IMG/VR virus record: IMGVR_UViG_3300036826_000033
Location: 1-55,389 of that record
Strand: one strand, 5' to 3'
Length of the DNA: 55,389 bases
From: a virus
Positions 30,696-39,115 of this stretch are shown piece by piece. The position numbers and the translations under genes are program-made. Positions within the stretch are counted from its first letter, which is position 1, and each line of letters starts with the position of its first letter. The notes beneath the pieces are model-generated. The model saw nothing but the letters and a program-made list of their open reading frames with translations. It was not told the origin of the DNA and searched no databases.

Positions 30696-31223
30696 ATGTT
30701 AATTCCACAACACGTCACAAACTACAGCATCTTCAAAGATGGGCGGCGACTCATTGGCAACTCTGATGTCACGCTGCCGAATCTGCAAAACCTCAACGAC
30801 ACGCTCAAGGGCAGCGGCATTTTCGGTGAGATCGAAGCGCCTGTGCAGTCGCACTTTCAGTCGCTAACTGTCACACTGAACTGGCTGACAATCGTCGACG
30901 ACGCGCTCTTTGCAGCGATTCAGCAGGGTTCGACGCTGCACGCGTGGGCAGCGCATCAGCTGCATGACAGCGCGACGAATCGAATCGTTCACAACGGCTG
31001 GCGCTACGTGATGGGCTGCCTGCCAAAGTCGATCAACTTCGGAAAGCTCGAAGTCGGCACCAAGGGCGAGGGCGTCACCGAGTTTGAACTGGTGAACTTG
31101 CGCGTGTTTCGCAACGATCAAGTCGTTGCTGAGATCGACAAAGAGAACGCGATCTGCCGCTGGTGGGACGGCATTCAGCTCGTCGACAGCGCCGCGCGCA
31201 TCAGACAACTGATCGGCTTGTAG
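30696..31223 (+). CDS. Major tail tube protein (P2 FII-like)
   Basis: 175 aa with a strong AGCAGGAGG site. Pattern of FII tube proteins: FKDGRRLIGNSDVTLPNLQN at the front, a beta-rich body (VQSHFQSLTVTLNWL, SINFGKLEVGTKGEGVTEFE). Polymerises inside the sheath. Confidence 0.9.
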   Translation: MLIPQHVTNYSIFKDGRRLIGNSDVTLPNLQNLNDTLKGSGIFGEIEAPVQSHFQSLTVTLNWLTIVDDALFAAIQQGSTLHAWAAHQLHDSATNRIVHNGWRYVMGCLPKSINFGKLEVGTKGEGVTEFELVNLRVFRNDQVVAEIDKENAICRWWDGIQLVDSAARIRQLIGL

Positions 31224-31255
31224 ACGGGTGAAATTTCAGAGTAAAGTGCGGGTCT

Positions 31256-31702
31256 ATGACACACACAAACGATCACACAGAGACAGACCCGGGCAGCGGT
31301 GTTGTTGAGAACCGTCTGCACGAGGTAGACCCGCACGTCGATGAAACGCCGAAATTCCGCGACATCGCAATCGAGCAACCGAAGGCGCCTTTTCGCCTGA
31401 AGATCGAGCCACCGCTCGACTATGACGGCGAAAAGTTCAGCGAGCTTGTGCTCGACTTCGATGCGTTGATCGCGAAAGACTTCGTGCGCGCAGAGCGAAC
31501 GTTCACACGACTCTACAAACCGGACAAGAACGAGACGGCTGTGCTGCCCGAAATGAAGCACGAGTATCAGTGCATCCTTGCGGCACAGGTTGCCGACGTT
31601 CCAGTCGGCGTGATCTATAAACTGCCGCGCCGATACTACATACCGCTGCGGCTTGAAGTCCTAAAAGCCTGTGGCAGCTCGCCGGAAGAGGAGAAAGCGT
31701 AA
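31256..31702 (+). CDS. Tail assembly chaperone (gpE-like)
   Basis: 148 aa. After an acidic head, PFRLKIEPPLDYDGEKFSEL and VLDFDALIAKDFVRAERTFT are typical of TAC proteins that bind the tape measure during tail assembly. Position between tube and tape measure fits. Its end overlaps a -1 frame that extends downstream. Confidence 0.85.
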   Translation: MTHTNDHTETDPGSGVVENRLHEVDPHVDETPKFRDIAIEQPKAPFRLKIEPPLDYDGEKFSELVLDFDALIAKDFVRAERTFTRLYKPDKNETAVLPEMKHEYQCILAAQVADVPVGVIYKLPRRYYIPLRLEVLKACGSSPEEEKA

Positions 31703-31863
31703 CAGCACTCTTGCGCTCGATCAGTGTGCGCTTGGCGCGCGCTGGCTGTGGCGCAGTCGACTACTGGATGGGGCTGCCGCCCGTAGAGATGATGCAATTT
31801 TTTGTCGAGCTGCTCGATCAGCTCGAACAAGAACACAAGGCGCAAGAGGACGCTTCGCGCTGA
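31657..31863 (+). CDS. Second chaperone frame (gpE'-like), -1 relative to gpE
   Basis: Open in the -1 frame from 31657 to TGA 31861-31863. The downstream part reads ISVRLARAGCGAVDYWMGLP then PVEMMQFFVELLDQLEQEHK, clearly protein-like, and has no Shine-Dalgarno of its own. In P2, lambda and others the chaperone is extended by a programmed -1 shift. The best slip candidate is C CTA AAA (31660-31666), where Lys AAA re-pairs perfectly after the slip. Independent initiation at TTG 31711 or GTG 31723 is possible. Confidence 0.6.
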   Translation, partial: SPKSLWQLAGRGESVTALLRSISVRLARAGCGAVDYWMGLPPVEMMQFFVELLDQLEQEHKAQEDASR

Positions 31864-31878
31864 TTGGAGGTGAGATGA

Positions 31879-33948
31879 TTGGCTGCTGACGCTCGAAAAA
31901 CTTATCAGGCGATCTTCGAGATCGGTGCGAAGCTGCAGGCAAGTTTTCGTGGCGTCATGCAGCAGGCAGCCGCGCGCTTGAAGGGTCTGCAGAAAGTCGC
32001 GCTGGCATTCAGCAAGTCACTGGCTCTCATCGGAGTCGGCACGGGTCTTGGTCTCGTGGCCACAGCTGTCGCTGCAATCTCAAAGCTCTTCGAAGGCGCG
32101 ACTGAGCAAGCGATTGAAGCGAACCATCGTCAGCGCGAGCTGTTCACAGCGCTCATGAAAAACAGAGCAGTGCAGGCGAAGGGCATCGAATACGGGAACT
32201 TGCAGCTGCATCTGATCAACAAGCAGGCGGACGCGCTCGGCAAAGTCGGCGTCGTCAGTCGCGACATGTATGAGGACGCAGCGACGACGCTCGCTGAGAT
32301 TGGCGTGCCGACGGGTCAAATCATCGATGCGCTGGCGCCGATGGGCGATCTGCTCGCTGATCTCAAAGGCGTGAAAGCGACTCAAGAGGACATGGTCGAA
32401 CTCGCCAACGCGATGGGTCGCGCGATCAACACGGGGCAGATGCGTCCGATGCGCAGATTCATCAAAGACTTGACGTCAGCAGATCAGGAGCAGTTCAAGG
32501 CGATGAAGACGCGGCAAGAGCAGTGGGACTTTCTGATTCGACGGATGCAGTTTGCTGCAGGCGCGAACGTTCGCGAGGGCAGAACTGAAGAGGGTCGCAT
32601 TCGCATGATGCAGAATCATCTGCAGGAGGTGCGTGAAGAGATTGGCAACAAGCTGCTGCCGATTCAAGCGAAGCTCGCCGACATGTGGAATGCGATTCTC
32701 ACTCAAGTCGAGCAGTTCATGAATGCTTGGGCTGCCGGCGGTGGCGCGAAAGCGCTGGAAGATTTGTGGCAGGCAGTCAAAGACCTCGGCACAGAACTGG
32801 GCATCACCATGCCGAAGGGCGAGAGTCTCGGAAAGATGTTCGCAGACATGGCCATCAATCAAGTGCGTCTGCTCACGCAAGACATTCGCGATCTGATCAA
32901 GGGCATCGACGACTTCATCGTCGGCATCAAAGTGCTCGCAGTGGCAATCGACACCTATTTCATCGACCCGATCAACAGAGTCAAAGAGGAATACAACAAG
33001 TTCTTCGACACGCTGAAGAAAACTCCGTTCGGCTTCGCGAACCCGATGGTGCGCATGATGCCACGCTTCGCGCCGAGCGCGCACGTCGCGGCGCCCGGGA
33101 CGAAACAATATCTGCAAGCGCGCGCTGGACTTCCCGTCACCGGCGAAGCGCCCGAGCAGGCGCAGCTGACAGCAGCAGCGCGCCAGAAGATCGTCGAAGA
33201 GCGCGCCGACATCGTCAAAGAACTGCAGACGCCAGAGATGCAGAAGCTCGTCGCAGCGACGCTGTCGACTGAAGCGGGCACGGTCGAAGATCAGAAGAAC
33301 GTGCTCGAAGCGTTCGTCAATCGCATGGCAGCGCAGAAAGCTGCTGGCACTTACAAGGGCGCAGCTGCAGGCATCACTGGCGGCTTTTATGGCCCCTATA
33401 ATCGAGGCGAGACGCAGCGCGTCATGGAAGCAGGCATTTCAGCAGCACGATTGCAACAGACGCAAGACATCATCAGCGACATCGCTGCAGGTCGCAGCGC
33501 GCTCGGCGGCAGAACTGATCAAGGGATGATCAATGAGATTCAAGGCGCGAAGAAAAAGATCGGCGAAGACTACTACGGCTTCATGACGCCGAGCGACTAT
33601 CTGACCGAAGCCTACAAACAGACGCACGGAATGCAGGCGGGCGGCATCGTGCGTGGTTTGACGAGCGCTGTCTTGGGCGAGCGCGGTCCCGAAGCTGTCA
33701 TTCCGCTGTCGGGCGGCGGTCGACGAGCTGCGAGTCTGCTCGGCTATGCGAACAGAATGATGGGCTTTGGCGGCGGCGGGCACACGGTGCACTTCGCGCC
33801 GAACATCACGATCAACGGCAACGCAAGCGAAGACGAACAACGCGCCATGGACTCGCGCTTGCGTGATCTCGCGCGCGATTTCATCAATCAATTCTCGCGC
33901 GCGCAACGACATGAGCGCAGACTGAGCTTTGAATCAGGAGCAGCATGA
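31879..33948 (+). CDS. Tape measure protein with embedded hydrolase-like domain
   Basis: 689 aa. Start is TTG 31879, decided by GGAGGTGAG 4-12 nt upstream; the nearby ATG 31875 reads only MIGC. Long helical body with a hydrophobic stretch (about 45-70). Residues about 455-540 (LSTEAGTVEDQKNVLEAFVN, GFYGPYNRGE) resemble a SleB/lytic hydrolase domain, as found in tape measures that open peptidoglycan. The end has LGERGPEAVIPLSGGG, a typical tape-measure motif. It sets tail length and passes through the cell wall on injection. Confidence 0.9.
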   Translation: MAADARKTYQAIFEIGAKLQASFRGVMQQAAARLKGLQKVALAFSKSLALIGVGTGLGLVATAVAAISKLFEGATEQAIEANHRQRELFTALMKNRAVQAKGIEYGNLQLHLINKQADALGKVGVVSRDMYEDAATTLAEIGVPTGQIIDALAPMGDLLADLKGVKATQEDMVELANAMGRAINTGQMRPMRRFIKDLTSADQEQFKAMKTRQEQWDFLIRRMQFAAGANVREGRTEEGRIRMMQNHLQEVREEIGNKLLPIQAKLADMWNAILTQVEQFMNAWAAGGGAKALEDLWQAVKDLGTELGITMPKGESLGKMFADMAINQVRLLTQDIRDLIKGIDDFIVGIKVLAVAIDTYFIDPINRVKEEYNKFFDTLKKTPFGFANPMVRMMPRFAPSAHVAAPGTKQYLQARAGLPVTGEAPEQAQLTAAARQKIVEERADIVKELQTPEMQKLVAATLSTEAGTVEDQKNVLEAFVNRMAAQKAAGTYKGAAAGITGGFYGPYNRGETQRVMEAGISAARLQQTQDIISDIAAGRSALGGRTDQGMINEIQGAKKKIGEDYYGFMTPSDYLTEAYKQTHGMQAGGIVRGLTSAVLGERGPEAVIPLSGGGRRAASLLGYANRMMGFGGGGHTVHFAPNITINGNASEDEQRAMDSRLRDLARDFINQFSRAQRHERRLSFESGAA

Positions 33949-34169
33949 GAACCTACATTTCAACGCAGGGCGATTGGTGGGACTTGATCGCTGAGAAAGT
34001 CTACGGCATGAAGCGCGGTGACGATCATCTCATGCACAAACTGATCGAAGCGAACTATGCGATCAGAGAGATTTGCAATTTTCCAGCTGGAGTCGTCGTG
34101 TTCGTGCCCGAGATCGCAGCGAAAACGTCGATTCCGCTCGTTCCGTGGAAACTGACGACAATCACATGA
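33945..34169 (+). CDS. Tail protein X (LysM-like)
   Basis: 74 aa, ATGA overlap. STQGDWWDLIAEKVYGMKRG then LIEANYAIREICNFPAGVVV is the LysM-like fold of gpX, a tail-end protein needed for joining hub and tube. Confidence 0.88.
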   Translation: MRTYISTQGDWWDLIAEKVYGMKRGDDHLMHKLIEANYAIREICNFPAGVVVFVPEIAAKTSIPLVPWKLTTIT

Positions 34170-34227
34170 GGACGCTCACGAAACGCATTCCTACGCAATC
34201 CTCGCGCGTCCGGGAGGGCTTTACGCG

Positions 34228-35436
34228 ATGATCGTGCAAGTCAGAGCAGCTCGACCGTCGATCTCGATGGGTGGGAAAGACTATTTCAGCGCGCTCGAAC
34301 CCTACTTTTTGACGATGAGCTACACGGACAACTGCGACGGAGCGAAAGCTGACGACTTTCAGCTGCAGCTCGCTGATCGCGATCGCCGTTTCATCAACGA
34401 TTGGCGACCCGATCTCGGTTCCACGCTCGACGTCGCGATCATCGCAGAGCGCTGGTTCGAACCGTTTGCGTCAGCATTGTCGCTCGACTGCGGTCGCTTC
34501 TGGATTGACTCGATGGAGTTCGAGCTGCCGCAGCACACAGTCACGGTTAAAGCGACGAGCATCCCGACTGAAGCGCATCTGAAGGTGAACAACGAAACGC
34601 GCGGCTGGGAAAAGACAACGCTCGAAGAGATCGTCAATCAGATCGCCAAAGAGAACAACATGGAGGTCGACTATCAAGCGGGCACGAACCCGAACTACCG
34701 CCGCGTCGAGCAGAATCAAGAGAGCGCGCTGCAATTTCTGCAGCGGCGAACCGAGGACGCGAAACTCGCGATCAAGATTCATCGCAACAAGATCGTGATT
34801 TTCGATGAAGAAACGATTGAAGCTGCGGCGCCGAAGTTCGCGCTCGTCTATGGCAACGCGCAGGCGAGCGGCGGGCTTGCAGCATATCGGCTCGAAGCTG
34901 CGCACTTCATTTTCACTGTCACTGACACGCAGAAGAAAGCGACCGTGTCGCACTTGAATCCGGACACTGGCAAGAACATGCAGCAGGTGTTCGACTCCGG
35001 CATCACGGCGCCGTCACGCGGCTCGCTGATTCAGGGACAAAATCGACAGTGGGACCAGAAAGTCACGATTCACCCTGAAGAGACTGATGACAACGACAAT
35101 GCCGGCGACGAAGACGGCGCAGATGGCAGCGGCGGTTTTCGCTACATCGCGCCGCGCGCAGAGGGACCGAATCGCGATTGGAACGACCCGAGCGCGGGCG
35201 GCAGCGGCGGTCAGCGACGCGCAAAGTCTGAAGTGCGCAGAGCGAACAAAGAACGCGAGCACGCTCAGATCAAACTCGGTCAGGGCAATCCGCTTGTCGC
35301 AGCCGGTCAGACTTGCACGCTCAGCGGGTTTGGGCAGTTCGATGGAAAATGGTTTGTGCTCAGTGCAGAGCACACGATTGGCGAAGAGGGCTACAACACG
35401 ACGCTGCTGATTCGCCGCTGCTTGGAGGGATATTGA
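34228..35436 (+). CDS. Baseplate hub protein (gpD-like)
   Basis: 402 aa with GGGAGGG upstream. Late-control-D pattern: YTDNCDGAKADDFQLQLADR at the front, ESALQFLQRRTEDAKLAIKI in the middle, and a C-terminal GNPLVAAGQTCTLSGFGQFD. An Asp/Gly-rich linker (about 285-325) is an addition. Forms the hub ring to which the spike attaches. Confidence 0.9.
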   Translation: MIVQVRAARPSISMGGKDYFSALEPYFLTMSYTDNCDGAKADDFQLQLADRDRRFINDWRPDLGSTLDVAIIAERWFEPFASALSLDCGRFWIDSMEFELPQHTVTVKATSIPTEAHLKVNNETRGWEKTTLEEIVNQIAKENNMEVDYQAGTNPNYRRVEQNQESALQFLQRRTEDAKLAIKIHRNKIVIFDEETIEAAAPKFALVYGNAQASGGLAAYRLEAAHFIFTVTDTQKKATVSHLNPDTGKNMQQVFDSGITAPSRGSLIQGQNRQWDQKVTIHPEETDDNDNAGDEDGADGSGGFRYIAPRAEGPNRDWNDPSAGGSGGQRRAKSEVRRANKEREHAQIKLGQGNPLVAAGQTCTLSGFGQFDGKWFVLSAEHTIGEEGYNTTLLIRRCLEGY

Positions 35437-36207
35437 ATGAAAAAGAACATTCTCGCAGATACAGACTTCGCGAGCGGTCATGACAATCGCTTCAAGTCGA
35501 GCGTGGTAGTCGGGTTCGTTTCGAAGATCGAATGCAACAGCAAGCGCAGCGACGTGCGCGTGATCTTTCCAGATCGTGTCGATCACGAGAACACGCCGCT
35601 GATCACGAAGCCGATTCCAGTGCTGCAGACTGCATCGCAATCAAAGCGCAGTTTCGCTGTGCCGCGCATCGGCGACTTCGTCGCAGTGATGAAGATGCCG
35701 AACGCGACAGGCGACTATTTTGTGCTGGGCACTTTCTACAGCCCGGAGAATCCGCCGCCCGTCACAGACCCGAAGCTCGACTACACTGAATGGGAGGGCG
35801 GCCACACGCAGAAGTTCGACGCGAACGATGACGCCGATGTCTTTCTCACGCAGGATTTCAAGGGTGGCATCAATCAGACAGTCAAGAAAGACGTCAACAT
35901 CAAGACGACTGACGGCGCGAAATACAACATCGAAGCCGACGGCGACATGCTGCTGAAGTCAGCGACTGGCAACATCAACGTCGAAAGCCCGAGCGGCATC
36001 GTCACGATCAATCAGCAAGAGATCGATCTCACGGCGACGACGATCAAGCTGAACGGTCATGTGATTGTCACTGGCAACATCGATCAGACTGGCGTGCATC
36101 ACGACAACAACGGCTACCACACGAGCGGCAGAAGCGTCGAAGAGCTTGAGAAACGCGTCGCGCGACTTGAACGCATCGTCGCACAACTGACGGAGGCGCA
36201 AGCATGA
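35437..36207 (+). CDS. Baseplate spike protein (gpV-like)
   Basis: 256 aa, starting directly after the hub stop. OB-fold part (about 20-100: ECNSKRSDVRVIFPDR, SFAVPRIGDFVAVMKMPNAT), then a repeating beta-helix (INQTVKKDVNIKTTDGAKYN, LLKSATGNINVESPSGIVTI), and a C-terminal coiled coil (VEELEKRVARLERIVAQL). Punctures the outer membrane. Confidence 0.9.
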   Translation: MKKNILADTDFASGHDNRFKSSVVVGFVSKIECNSKRSDVRVIFPDRVDHENTPLITKPIPVLQTASQSKRSFAVPRIGDFVAVMKMPNATGDYFVLGTFYSPENPPPVTDPKLDYTEWEGGHTQKFDANDDADVFLTQDFKGGINQTVKKDVNIKTTDGAKYNIEADGDMLLKSATGNINVESPSGIVTINQQEIDLTATTIKLNGHVIVTGNIDQTGVHHDNNGYHTSGRSVEELEKRVARLERIVAQLTEAQA

Positions 36208-36662
36208 CAGTCGGACTTTTTGGCGCGATCATTTACGGACGCAACCGCGGTCGCATCCATACATTCTATTCAATCGAGCGACGCTACACTGGGCGCTTTG
36301 GCACGCACATGGTTCACTTGAAAAAGCCGCTGCTCGAATGGGCTGGCAATGATCTGATCAAAATCGACATGCGTCTCGCGCTGAACTCGACTTGGTGCGG
36401 TGACATCAACGCGATTCTTGCAGAGTGGCATCTCTTTCATGAGAACGCACTGGCAGCTCCACTGATCGTCGGCGGCAAACCCATGGGACCGGGTCTGTCG
36501 ATGTTCGTCATCACTGAACTGAACGAATCGCACAAGCATTGGCTGAACGGCACAGTGATCGCGTGCGAACTTGCTGCATCTTTTCAAGAATACATTCCGT
36601 TCACTGAGGGCTTGCTCTCGCAGTTCGGAGTGCCGGGCTTTATCGGGAGCGGCGCAATATGA
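36204..36662 (+). CDS. Tail protein U (P2 gpU-like)
   Basis: 152 aa, ATGA overlaps on both sides. FYSIERRYTGRFGTHMVHLK then KPLLEWAGNDLIKIDMRLAL and MFVITELNESHKHWLNG match the gpU family. Part of the baseplate/tail assembly. Confidence 0.85.
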   Translation: MTVGLFGAIIYGRNRGRIHTFYSIERRYTGRFGTHMVHLKKPLLEWAGNDLIKIDMRLALNSTWCGDINAILAEWHLFHENALAAPLIVGGKPMGPGLSMFVITELNESHKHWLNGTVIACELAASFQEYIPFTEGLLSQFGVPGFIGSGAI

Positions 36663-37435
36663 CAGCGACACAACCAATCGACGAATCGACGTTGAACGCC
36701 GGTCTCGGCGCGAACTGGCGCATTCAGTTCAGCGATGCTGACGGCATCCCGCTGAACATGCTGTCGTTCGAAGTGATCGACTTCGGCGCGATCTCTTACA
36801 AAGAAATTTTCCAGAACGTGAAAACGATTCTCGCGACGCCGCTTTTCAGCGCTGCGCTTGAGCGTCTGCTTGGTGTCGATCAGACGATTGTCGATCTGCC
36901 AGCTGACAAGAGCGGAGCTGGCGCAGCGACGATTGCGATTCTGACTGCGCTCAATCAGTGGGAGCCACGCTGCGAGATCGTCAACATCGACTTCGACGCT
37001 GACGCGCTGAACGGTCATCTGATCGTCAAGCTGCAGCTCAAGATCAAGAACGTGATCAGTGGCAGTGATACGCCCTACGCAGCGAAAGACATCGGCACGA
37101 CTCCCACGAACATCACGCAGAATCTGCCGCCGATTGAACCGCTACCGGGACCGACGGGGCCGAAAGGCGACACGGGCGCAGAAGGACGTCGCGGCTCGCT
37201 CTGGTTCGTCGGCACGTCAGCACCGCCAGCAGGCGCGCTTGTGCCGATGAAAGTGCCGACGCAAGGCGCGAAGGGCGAGACGGGCGAGCAGGGCAAGCGC
37301 GGCTTTGTCTGGCTCACGGGTGCTGGCGACCCCGTGACGCCCCTTGACCACGACATGTATTTGAACACGACGAACGGTGACGTCTGGCAGTTTGATGCTG
37401 CGACGAACACTTGGAGGCGCACGCGCACGAAATGA
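36659..37435 (+). CDS. Baseplate wedge protein (gp25/gpW-like) fused to collagen-like repeats
   Basis: 258 aa. Residues 1-150 read like a gp25-type wedge protein (ILATPLFSAALERLLGVDQT, then IAILTALNQWEPRCEIVNID). Residues about 162-175 (GPTGPKGDTGAEGRRG) and 203-215 (GAKGETGEQGKRG) are collagen-like Gly-X-Y repeats, each followed by the fibre-type segment WFVGTSAPP or WLTGAGDP. A wedge carrying its own fibre-like extension is unusual. ATGA overlap with U and with the next gene. Confidence 0.8.
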   Translation: MTATQPIDESTLNAGLGANWRIQFSDADGIPLNMLSFEVIDFGAISYKEIFQNVKTILATPLFSAALERLLGVDQTIVDLPADKSGAGAATIAILTALNQWEPRCEIVNIDFDADALNGHLIVKLQLKIKNVISGSDTPYAAKDIGTTPTNITQNLPPIEPLPGPTGPKGDTGAEGRRGSLWFVGTSAPPAGALVPMKVPTQGAKGETGEQGKRGFVWLTGAGDPVTPLDHDMYLNTTNGDVWQFDAATNTWRRTRTK

Positions 37436-37959
37436 GCTGGGAACAAGTCGGCAACATCACGGGGCCACCGGGACCGCCGGGGCCGCCCGGCGGCACGCTC
37501 GTCGAAGGCACAACGTTCGTCATGGGCGAGCTGATCGCGAGTGGAATTGACGGCGTGAATAAAATCTTCAGTGCTGTGAACGCGTTCGCTGCAGATTCGC
37601 TCGAAGTCTATCTGAACGGACTGCGTCAGCGACGCGGCAACGACTACGACGAGATCACTGACACTGACTTCGAGTTCTATGTTGCGCCGAAAGCATCAGA
37701 TTCGATCTCGATTGACTACGTCATCGCGACAGCAGCGGCGATTCCGATCTACGGCGAGACACCGACTGGAGCGATCAACGGCACGAACAAGAACTTCGCG
37801 ACCGCTTACGCTTACAAACCGACGCTGCTCGCAGTGTTCTTGAGCGGTCTGCGACTGCGTCACCCTGACGACTACACGGAAACTGGCTCGACGACTTTTC
37901 AGCTCACACTCGCGCCGCTCACTGGTGACAGCTTGAGCGTCGACTACTTCCAACCCTAA
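37432..37959 (+). CDS. Collagen-like tail fibre subunit
   Basis: 175 aa from ATG 37432. GPPGPPGPPGG (about 9-19) continues the collagen theme; then two copies of a ~45-aa module: EVYLNGLRQRRGNDYDEITD and AVFLSGLRLRHPDDYTETGS, each ending in an IDYV/VDYF strand. Probably a short trimeric fibre attached to the wedge. Confidence 0.75.
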   Translation: MSWEQVGNITGPPGPPGPPGGTLVEGTTFVMGELIASGIDGVNKIFSAVNAFAADSLEVYLNGLRQRRGNDYDEITDTDFEFYVAPKASDSISIDYVIATAAAIPIYGETPTGAINGTNKNFATAYAYKPTLLAVFLSGLRLRHPDDYTETGSTTFQLTLAPLTGDSLSVDYFQP

Positions 37960-37968
37960 GAACACAAC

Positions 37969-39114
37969 ATGGCAACAACACAAATCTGGGGCAACACGCA
38001 GATCAGAGCCTTGTCGATCTTCGACGCGCAGATCGCAGCAGCTGCAGCAATCGCAACGAGCAAGCTCGCTGACGCTGCGAACTTCATTCTGCGGACTGGC
38101 GTCGTACCGTTCAGTGCTGATCAATCGATGGGCAGTCACTATCTGACGAACCTGCTTGACCCTGTAAATCCGCAAGACGCAGCGACACGCGCATGGGTGC
38201 TCGCGCAGATGGCGTCTGTGACGAATAGCTCATTGACGGCGCGTGCTGCGACGACTGCGAACATCACGCTCTCAAACGTGCAGACAGTCGACGGCGTGTC
38301 ACTCGCTGCGAACGATCTCTGCTTGGTGAAAAATCAGACGACAGCGTCACAGAACGGCGTCTACAAAGTCGTGAGCGGCGGCGCGTGGGTGCGCGCAGCG
38401 GGAATGGATACGTGGGGAGAAGTGCCCGGCTCGCTCGTCAGCGTGCAAGAGGGCACAGTCAACGCTGACACGCTCTGGCTGTCGGTCGCTGACGCTGGCG
38501 GCACAATCAACAGCACAAGCATCACGTTCACTCAAGTGCCGGGACCGAGTGACATCGTCGCGGGTGCCGGTCTGACGCGCACAGGGCAGCAGATCGACGT
38601 CGTTGCAGGCGACAATTCGCTGACGGTCAATCCAGACGACATTCGAGTGAAGCTGTCTGCGACAGGCGCGATCATCATCTCAGGCTCGGCAGGTCTCGCA
38701 GTGAACATTCAGGCAACGACGCTGCAGATCAGCGCGAACGTGCTCGGCGTAAAGCTCGACAGCGCAGGCGCGATTCTTGGCGGTTCATCAGGTCTCGCTG
38801 TCAACTATGACGCAAACACGCTCGCGATCGCAGGCAATGTTCTTTCAGTCAAACCGAACTTGTTTCTCGCGTCGAACAACATTCTCTGGCGCTCAGCTGT
38901 CGGTGGCACGATCGACGGTTCGAACACTGTCTTCACGCTGTCGTCGACCCCAAACCCTGCGGGCACAGAAACAGTTTTTCTCAATGGCATCTTGCAAGAA
39001 CCAAACGGCGAAGACTACACAATCAGCGGAGCGACGATCACGTTCGTTGTTGCGCCACCGTCGGGCAGTCGCATCCGTGTGACTTACGTCAACCGCTCAC
39101 TAGCACCAGCATGA
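37969..39114 (+). CDS. Tail fibre protein
   Basis: 381 aa. The N-terminal part has the phage fibre segment YLTNLLDPVNPQDAATRAWV; then repeats of DxxxLxISANVLGVKLDSAG type. The C-terminus carries one more LNG module (TVFLNGILQEPNGEDYTISG) shared with the previous gene. Likely host-range determinant. Confidence 0.8.
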   Translation: MATTQIWGNTQIRALSIFDAQIAAAAAIATSKLADAANFILRTGVVPFSADQSMGSHYLTNLLDPVNPQDAATRAWVLAQMASVTNSSLTARAATTANITLSNVQTVDGVSLAANDLCLVKNQTTASQNGVYKVVSGGAWVRAAGMDTWGEVPGSLVSVQEGTVNADTLWLSVADAGGTINSTSITFTQVPGPSDIVAGAGLTRTGQQIDVVAGDNSLTVNPDDIRVKLSATGAIIISGSAGLAVNIQATTLQISANVLGVKLDSAGAILGGSSGLAVNYDANTLAIAGNVLSVKPNLFLASNNILWRSAVGGTIDGSNTVFTLSSTPNPAGTETVFLNGILQEPNGEDYTISGATITFVVAPPSGSRIRVTYVNRSLAPA

Positions 39115-39115
39115 C

